The notes beneath the pieces are model-generated. The model worked only from the letters and a program-made list of their open reading frames with translations, searched no databases and was not told where the DNA came from. Source: Caenorhabditis elegans (Eukaryota; Nematoda; Chromadorea; Rhabditida; Rhabditidae). Taken from it: a stretch of DNA of 64,000 nt. The stretch covers positions 14,012,001-14,076,000 of the forward strand of contig NC_003279.8 of the NCBI RefSeq assembly GCF_000002985.6, read 5' to 3'. The translations under genes were made by a program, and so were the position numbers. Shown piece by piece: positions 56,806 to 64,000 of the stretch (positions within the stretch are counted from its first letter, which is position 1; the number at the start of each line of letters is the position of its first letter).

Positions 56806-59800
56806 GAAAAAAAATCTTGAAATTAGCTGAAATTTCCAAAAATAACCGCAGTTTAAAGAGCTGTACAGTAGTGAAAAAAAAATAGAAAAAGTGAGAAAAA
56901 AAGAGGGAAATTGAATTTATAGAGCGTCGAGACAGAAAGAAGGGGGAAAATTTTATTTTCGGATTTTTTTTTCGGGAAAATAGACAAAATAGACACCAGG
57001 GTGTGTGTTTTCAATTAAAATCCTAAAACCGAACACCATGAAAAAAACATTGAAAAACATTGGAAAGAATCAATCCAATGAATTTTGGAAAAAGGGCCGA
57101 AAATAGATGAAAACAAGGAAGAACTCGAGGAGGGGGGGGGGGAGAGAAAAAGTGGCATAACTTCTGGGAAACTGAAGATTTTTAAAAATTGTCAACTATC
57201 AAAATGTTAAGCATAACATTTGCACCATTTTTTTAGTTGCCAACTTTTTGATAGCTGCCACCAATAAAAAGTTATAAAAGAAAAAACTACCATACCTCAA
57301 ATTTGTGAAAAGTTATCAAAAAGTTGTCAATTTACAAAATGTTAAGCAAAAAATTTCCTTTATTTTGTTAGTTGACAACTTTTTAATTAATTCAGTAGTT
57401 TTTGAAATATGGAAGTTCAAACTAAAAATAAAAAAAACCACAACAATTTTTAATTTTTTTTGAAGTTGGAGTGATTTAAAACTTTTTTAAATTTGCTTAG
57501 TTTAAACAATTTTCAAAAATAAATTTTGAAATAAATTTTGTAGTTTTTAAAGATGTAACAGTAAAACAAATTTAAGATTTTTTTTTAATTTTCATTTTTA
57601 ACCACATTTTTGAAACGTTGAAATCTTTTCCTATTATCATATTTTAAATTTTATTTTTACAATTTAACAAAATATGAAAAATTTGTTGAAAATATGATAA
57701 TAGTTAAAGATATCAATGTTTCGAAAAGGTGGTTAAAAATTAAATAATTTTATATTTATAAAATTTAAAAATGATTTTTAAAAAAACTTAAAGTTTTAAT
57801 AGATTTTAAAAGCTTTTCTTGTTTTAAGAAACTTCATATTTTTCAGCAAAAAATTCCCTCACAAAATGTTTTTTTCTAGTTTAGCAAAATTTTGCAAAGT
57901 AATTTTTTATCACCGAAAATGCTCTTTTTCGGTAGTCGAAAAGGAAAACTAGCGGAAAACGGAGCAAAATTCACAAAAAAAAAACACAAGAAAAAGCAAA
58001 GACAGAGAGCAAATAAAGTGAGAGCAAAAACGGAACGTGAGTGAGGAGGAGGAGTACATGTTTGCCATAGGGTACCCCCTTATCACTTTTTCGTAATAAA
58101 TGTCACTTTTAAGGTATGAATAATGCGTAAAATACTTGAAAAGTTGGAGAAAATTGATTCAAAAAAATAAAATTCTATATAGTTGTGGCTCTCTAGCTTC
58201 AAAATAAATGAACATAGAAAAAATTGTCAACTAAAAAATTAATTGACAAGAAATTTGCTAAATTTTGTTAGTTGGCAACTTTTTGACAAGTCTCATAGTT
58301 TCAGAATTACAGGGGTTTGAAAATTTTGAAAAATGTTTTTCAAATTTTTTAAATCTACAATTTTAAAACTCATGTATCTCCAAAACTAAAACAGCTGTCA
58401 GAAACTTTTTAACTAATAAAATGTAGTAAAATTTTAGTTCTATAATTTACTAGTGAACTACTTTTTGATAGCTTGCAAATTGGCAAAGTTAAAATGGCTT
58501 CAAAATTTGCTCAAAAAAAATTTCAATTTTTTTTAATCTACAATTTTAAAACTCGTATATCTCCAAAACTAAAATATCTATCAAAAATTTTTCAACTGAT
58601 GAAATGTAGCAAAATTTTAGTACTATAAATCACTAGTTAATAATTTTTTGATATCTTGCAAATTGGCACATTTATAGGCGCTTCAAACTATGCTCAAAAA
58701 AATTTTTTTCGGAAAATCTCGAATGTATACAAAATTAGGAACAATCAAATAATAATATAACTATGATATTATTAGGGTTGGTTGTTGTTGTACTGTTCTT
58801 CACCCCCCCCCCCCCCCCCCGCAAAAGATGACACTGTCGTGCTGTACTTGTAGAGAGTATTGCGGGAAAAGAGACGGCAGATACAGAGACACATTATGCT
58901 AATGTTCCGACCCCGCGCGGCAACCGGAGGCACGAGAAACGGACGGACGAATAGAGAAAGAAAAGGCGCATTTCGAATTCTTGTCTTTAAATGTCTGCGT
59001 CTCACTATCCCTCTCACCCCCCATCGCCTCCTTTTGTTGTATGTTTGCGCAGCTGAAGAGGGGGAGAGAGAAGAACCCCCAGGAATAATTGAGCTGGTTG
59101 GCTACTACTAGATTTGGTACTTATTTCTATAGAGTGAATGCAACAATTGAAACATGCCAAAGAAACAGGAACCAAGTTTTTTTCTTGATTTTAAGAAAAA
59201 AAAATTTACAAAAAAACAATTTCATATAAATTCTAGAAAAACAAGTAGATCGTAAAATTTTAAGATTTTTGCAAAAAAGTTCAAGTTTCTAGCTTCAAAA
59301 TAAACAAAGTTACGGCGTTTTGAAGTTTGGTGGCCATGCGGCGCGGCTGCGTCGGCGTGTGCGTCGGCGTGCGCGTCGCGGCGCCCCCGCAACTTAAAAC
59401 CTTCATAACTTTGCTACCAGTAGAGCTAGAGTGCTGACATTTTTGGAGAATAATCAATATCTAGTTACTCGGCATTTACCTGCAGCTTCTTGCCCAACTT
59501 TAGCTCTCAGCAGCTTTTTACCCAAGTTTAGCCAACTTTTCATCCAAGTTTAGCCCAAGTCTGACCGAAGTTTAAGTTTTCTAATGCAATCTATCCCACT
59601 AAACTTTGGCCAAACTTTTCGGTGGGCGTGCGGCGCGTGTGCGTCGCGGCAGCCTCACCAACTTGAATCCGTCGTAACTTTTCGCTGAGGCAAGCTAGAA
59701 AGCTGAAATTTTTGTAGATAACTCAGAATATATTGTATTTTGAAATTTGATAATTTTTCCAACATTTTTCCAAAAAAAAAAGAGGAAAAAAGTTGGAGCT

Positions 59801-61170
59801 AGGTCTTACTTGGTAAAATCTCAAAAATCACAAGGAAGGAAAATCCAATAAAACATGGGTTTTTCTAGTTTTTTTTTCGAAAAAAAAAACGAGAAAACTT
59901 TTATGTAAAACGAACCGAAAAGCCCATCTTCTTCTGCCGCTTCCTCCCATGAGAATTCAAGAGTTTGAGTGACAAATGACCCTTTCGGGAGAAAGGCTTT
60001 TCGCTCTGTTTTTAGTTTTGTCCGTCTCTTTCTCTCATTTTGATTCTCTCACCCCATGATTTTTGCCGCTTTTTCTTCCTTATTTCGTTTGTCTTTTTGT
60101 CTTTTTAGGCACTGCCAGAGAGACAGTTGACGCGGAAAACTTGGAACAAAAAGCCAACCACGGGGGAATTTTTTTTTTAATTGAAAAACTCGGGTATGAT
60201 GGAAGAACTGTACGGTAGACTAAAAATATTTGAAAGTACATTTTTAACAAGAAATTTGAAAAAAAAACTTTTAAATTTTTAATGTTTGTCCTGATGACGA
60301 CTTTTTTTATTATTCTTTCTATAAGTTATCCAGCTCTGTTTCAAAATTATATAGCTAACTGGGTATTGTAAATATGAAAAAGTTGTTAACTAACAGTTTG
60401 TAGATCAAAAAATTTGCTACGTTTTGTTAATTGACATCGTTTTGATAGCATTCTTAGTTTTCGAGATATGGGAGTTTCAAAAATTCGAAATAAGAAATTT
60501 CAAAAAAAAATTTGTTTTTTTTGGATGTTTTACTGTAACACGTTTGGAGTCGAAAATATCAAAAAGTTGTCTACTAAAAAAATATAATACGTCAAATTTG
60601 CTATATTTCCTCAGTTGACAACTTTTTAGTAACTTTTTTTAATTTTGAAATACAAGAATTTTAAAACTTTATAATTTTCCAAAAAAAAAACCATTTTATG
60701 GTTTTTATACTGCTTTTTCTGAATATTTTCAAAAAAAAACATTTCAAATTGTTAAAATTTTTGAAAACAACTCAGAAAAGAAAATGCAACTCAATAAAAC
60801 TCATGGCAAAATTTCCAAGAAACTGCCCCATGCAATTCAAAACTTCCTCAAAATCGGTAGAAAACGTGTGAAAACTGAGAAAACCAGTCCTCAAAAAAAC
60901 AACCGAGGTCAATGGCAAATAATAATAAATGTATTACTACCACTCTGTCCCGCACTTATTATATAGGTACTCAATAAAATTCGACATAAAAACGGGATAA
61001 AGGCACAACCATCGGCGAAAATTGCCAACCAAAACGGAGACTGGTTAGAGAGCGTGGAGTGCGCAGACAAGCGGAGCAAAATGGAGCGAGAGAGGCGAGA
61101 GAGCCGGAAAAGTCTCGGAATGTGGGAAAATTGCAAAAAACTGACAAATCAAAGGAAATAAAAGAAAAAA
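56806..61170. other. Intergenic region, first part
   Basis: Repeat-rich with no recognised gene. 57132-57142 is a run of 11 G and 58803-58820 a run of 18 C. 57180-57390, 58220-58290, 58380-58660 and 60370-60640 carry AGTTGACAAC-type foldbacks. 58900-59000 has 'cattatgctaatgttccg' and mixed GC sequence that might be regulatory. 59330-59395 and 59620-59650 carry 'gtgcgtcgcgg' repeats. Confidence 0.5.
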
Positions 61171-61171
61171 A

Positions 61172-61248
61172 TCGTTACTGGGGTTCGAACCAAATACCTT
61201 CAGAGTCACAGCCAAACCTGTTAGCCAATACGCTATGCAGGCGCAAGG
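61172..61248 (-). tRNA. tRNA-like sequence or pseudogene
   Basis: On - it reads TAGCGTATTGG (box A-like) and GGTTCGAACCC (perfect box B) about 40 bases apart, with CTCTGAA resembling a Gln anticodon loop between. The anticodon and acceptor stems do not pair well by eye, so it looks like a tRNA pseudogene or tRNA-derived repeat rather than a functional tRNA. Confidence 0.35.
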
Positions 61249-61249
61249 T

Positions 61250-63027
61250 TCCTAAAGGCGAGGGGGTTGGGGGGGAGAGGTGCCCCTATACAAATTGGTG
61301 GCCGAACTTTTTTCGGTCACCAGATACAAAATGCGTCATAACTTTGCTCATTATTGACCAAAAAGCGTGGAAACACATCGAATGCATCATTTGATGATAA
61401 GAGATATAACGAATAAGATTTTTTTTCCTCTGAAAAAAAGAAACAACTGTTGGATAAGACAAAAAACAACAAAAGAATCTAGCAATGTGTGAGAAGAAAA
61501 CGTGGAAACTGGATACTTCGAAGGGGTTCAAAGTGTCGAATTTCTACAATATTTACCCCCCACTCTCTCTCTTGTCAAACAACCAGATTTCATATAGGTC
61601 TCCGATGTTTGGTGAAAACGTAGAAAACCTGGGAAATTTAAGAAAAATGTGAAAAAAAAGATTTTTGAGATATTTTTGCTCAAATTTTAATTTTTTCAAA
61701 AAGCGCACCAGGTTACCAGCATACTGCAAAAATTTCAGGCTTCTAGCCTCACCTTAAGCAAAGTTATGCAGCTTTAAAGTTGAGCAGCAGGCGACGCGTG
61801 TGCGTTGCGGCTGCGTCGGCGTGTGCGTCGCGGCTGCGCCAATAACTTGAAAACCTCATAATTTTGCGCACAGTGTAGCTACAACGCTGATTTTTTTGGA
61901 GGATGCTAAAAATTTTGAGGATTTTCAGTTTTATGATTTTCAGTTTAGTTTTCAGATAGTTTTTTAAAAAATTGGATTTTTTTTCTCAAGTCAATATCAA
62001 AGTTTTACTGAATAGCCCATTACATTTTGTTCATCCAGAAAAAATTTCAAGTCCGTAGCTTTAGTTTGAACAAAGTTACAGGGATAGGAAATTCGGCGAC
62101 AGGCGGCGCGTGTGCGATGCGGTTGCGTCGGCGTGTGCGTCGCGGCAGCGCTAATAACTTGAAACCTTCATAACTTTGCGCCCAGTGAAGCTAGAAGGGT
62201 CTAGTTTTTTGCAAAATGCTCAGAAACTTAAGGGGATTTTTCTCAAGTTTCAAATTCTAAAAAGATTTTTCTCAAATTTTATGAAACCAAAATTTAGTTT
62301 ACCTTTTTAGTTTATTAATGTGAACTCAAACTCAAATATTTTCAAACTTTTCAGTCCCAAGTTCAAAAGTTTTTTTTCTCCCCACTCCCAACCAATTCAC
62401 GTGAATTTTCTACTATACTCTTCATGATGTCAACGTACTTTCCTACCTACTATTCTTATCACTTACCAATTTTGAAAATCGTCTTCCCTGTCTACAAAGT
62501 AACTGTACACTTACACTTTGCGTCGAGATAGTGTGGGAGAAGTGGAGGGTGCGAGGAAAATGAAAAGAAACGAACGGCACCAATGATCATTTGGCGGGCT
62601 ATTTTTGGAACTTGCTAGGACTGGATTAGAGGGGGCACGTGAAAGGCTGTTGGAAATCTGAAAAAGTATAGAATTTCTGCCAGCAAAGTTCAAAAGTACA
62701 TGGAAATTTCAATGAAATCGGTGGAAGACTACTGAACCTTGCATACCTTGGAACTGATAAGATAAAAAATATCTTTTTTTCAAGGAAATCTGAAATTTCA
62801 GCGAACAAAACCAATTTAACAGCAAAAAATAGGCCTTACTATTAGAAATGTTTCTGTAAATTTTTAAACCAAGATACTTGGATTTTGAGTAAACCTGTAA
62901 CTAGCGGAGGTTTTTGCAGGGTCCTGACTAAAATAGACTCTGAAAATTCCATCAACTTTCCGTAGAATTTCGGCACTTTTCAGACAATTTTTAAAGCAAT
63001 TTACGTCTCTTTTAGCTGTTTTCAAAC
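61250..63027. other. Intergenic region, second part
   Basis: Contains GC-rich 'gtgcgtcgcgg' foldback units at 61790-61845 and 62100-62155, each flanked by 'aaagttatgcagctttaaag' or 'aacttgaaa(a)cc(t)tcataa' type arms. No gene recognised. Confidence 0.5.
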
Positions 63028-63171
63028 ATAAGCCTAAGCCTAATTCCAAGCCTGGGCCTAAGTCTAAGCCTAAGCCTAAACCTAGGCCTAAGCCTAACCC
63101 TAAGCCTGAGTCTGAGCCTAAGCCTAGACCAAAGCTTAAGCCTAAGCCTAAGCCTAAGCCTACGTCTAACA
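63028..63171. repeat. Interstitial degenerate telomere-like (GCCTAA)n array
   Basis: About 24 units of 'aagcct' with variants, the complement of TTAGGC. It lies about 0.7 kb upstream of gpdh-1. Confidence 0.8.
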
Positions 63172-63629
63172 AAGCTTGTAAGCGTTTTCAAATCATTTTT
63201 TTTAAGCCTCCAAATTTTTTGCATTTTCAGTCTTTTTTCCCAGTTGTTTTGGCTGAATTTACCCGGGAAAGCCTACAGAGTAATGAAATTTTGGCATTTT
63301 CCTGCGTTTCCTGATCAATTTTAAGGAATTTTCTGTAATTCGGACGTTTTCTAGCAATTGTTTCTTTTTTTTTTGACAATCTAACGTCTTTTCTGCAGAA
63401 TTTAAGCGATTTTTGAGTCAGTTTTGCCAAGACTGTATCTCTGAACAACTTGCAGGCTTGCAGGCTCCCAAGGACCAATGGCCTTTGGTCATTGGCCTCT
63501 TAAAGTCTCGCATAATCTTTGGTCGCTATGGGTTACAGACCCTCTTCAGGATTCTTCCCAGATCTGCAAATAAGCGATCTTTGATCCCTGACGCATATAG
63601 ATCACTGTTCTCCGCAAAACCTCCAGATT

Positions 63630-63876
63630 TGCTGCTTATCAGTAATCTAGATTCCGCGAATCTCTGCGTCTCTACACGAATCCCCGTGTCTCTTGGCGAT
63701 ACGACTTTTAAAGATGTGTCCACGTGAAGGAGAATGTTATCAGTGATCTTTCCCTTATCAATCTGAATGACAGGAGGCGGAGCCTATGACTTTTGAAGAA
63801 GACGAGTATAAAAGTTCAGGCCGAGAGGCTGAGACGTCAGAGAATCAGATTTTTACCCATATCACAACAACTTATT
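63630..63876 (+). promoter_or_regulatory. gpdh-1 promoter
   Basis: A strong TATA box TATAAAA (63807-63813) lies 64 bases before the ATG. Upstream are three GATA-type sites: CTTATCAG (about 63635), TTATCAG (about 63738) and CTTATCA (about 63754), plus an E-box CACGTG (63721). GATA factors ELT-2/ELT-3 are reported, from memory, to be needed for osmotic induction of gpdh-1. Confidence 0.6.
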
Positions 63877-64000
63877 ATGCCGTGCCAGAACTTTGACTAT
63901 TCCTATAACTTTAACAATAACTCCGGAGAGGACTATCGCAAGAAGATCGCAATTGTTGGCGGTGGAAACTGGGGATCAGCCATCGCTTGTGTAGTTGGAA
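63877..64000 (+). CDS. gpdh-1: Glycerol-3-phosphate dehydrogenase (NAD), 5' part only
   Basis: A cytosolic enzyme that reduces dihydroxyacetone phosphate to glycerol-3-phosphate, the limiting step of glycerol accumulation under hyperosmotic stress in worms. Visible: MPCQNFDYSYNFNNNSGE, then KKIAIVGGGNWGSAIACVVG, the NAD-binding GxGxxGxA loop after the first beta strand. The frame is open to the window edge, where the gene is cut. The name rests on the NAD-binding motif and its position near smd-1, from memory of the chromosome I map. Confidence 0.88.
   Translation, partial: MPCQNFDYSYNFNNNSGEDYRKKIAIVGGGNWGSAIACVVG

Noticed and set aside
58860-59111. 83-codon + ORF, Arg-rich
   Set aside because: No family features or splice context; opposite strand is also open, suggesting composition only.
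62864-63224. ORFs rich in Leu-Gly or Leu-Arg on -
   Set aside because: They are translations of the telomere-like GCCTAA array.
63413-63727. 104-codon + ORF just before gpdh-1
   Set aside because: No Met-proximal signal or known motif, open on both strands, and located in the gpdh-1 promoter region.

Overview
The window is nematode nuclear DNA and almost certainly Caenorhabditis elegans. It is AT-rich, introns are mostly short with tttcag acceptors, a complete 1.6-kb Tc1 transposon is present, degenerate TTAGGC (worm telomere) arrays occur, and an S-adenosylmethionine decarboxylase gene lies near a glycerol-3-phosphate dehydrogenase gene. From memory this matches the right arm of chromosome I (the ins-24 to ins-30 insulin cluster, smd-1, gpdh-1). 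No database was consulted, so gene names are given only for smd-1 and gpdh-1.

0.4-26 kb: eight two-exon insulin-like peptide genes. Three lie on + (6.8, 8.4 and 15.3 kb) and five on - (0.5, 3.8, 19.3, 23.2 and 25.3 kb). In all eight the single intron is phase 1 and separates the B-chain exon from the A-chain exon. Each A chain has one Cys, a 12-residue gap and a terminal CC pair. Two subfamilies stand out: the 6.8/8.4/15.3 kb genes (RRCGR B chain, short propeptide) and the 19.3/23.2/25.3 kb genes (long propeptide with a GLI motif). Between them lie Tc1 (9.9-11.5 kb), a 179-bp satellite (12.1-13.3 kb), several MITEs, and a 960-bp array of 40-bp units made entirely of heat-shock half-sites (21.3-22.3 kb).

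26-45 kb: foldback repeats and nested elements (26-29 kb), then a nuclear hormone receptor gene (+). On - follow a CW/PAN + C-type-lectin-like gene carrying a premature stop, a TMEM41/VTT-domain membrane protein gene, smd-1 with a uORF-bearing spliced leader, a second lectin-like copy with a frameshift and a stop, and a third, intact copy.

45-57 kb: a TACTGTAG repeat field, a small TOX-like HMG-box gene (+) with a hAT MITE inserted at its splice donor, then two katanin-p80-related genes on -. The smaller has only the C-terminal con80-type region; the larger, 13 exons, has WD40-like repeats plus con80. A possible small + strand gene lies in the larger gene's introns.

57-64 kb: a 7-kb intergenic region of repeats, a tRNA-like sequence and a degenerate telomeric array, ending in the promoter and first 124 coding bases of gpdh-1 (+), cut by the window edge.

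Exon boundaries were assigned by hand from GT/AG (two GC/AG) sites, reading phase and paralogue comparison. Exon lengths sum to whole codons for every complete gene model; the frameshifted lectin copy is the one exception.
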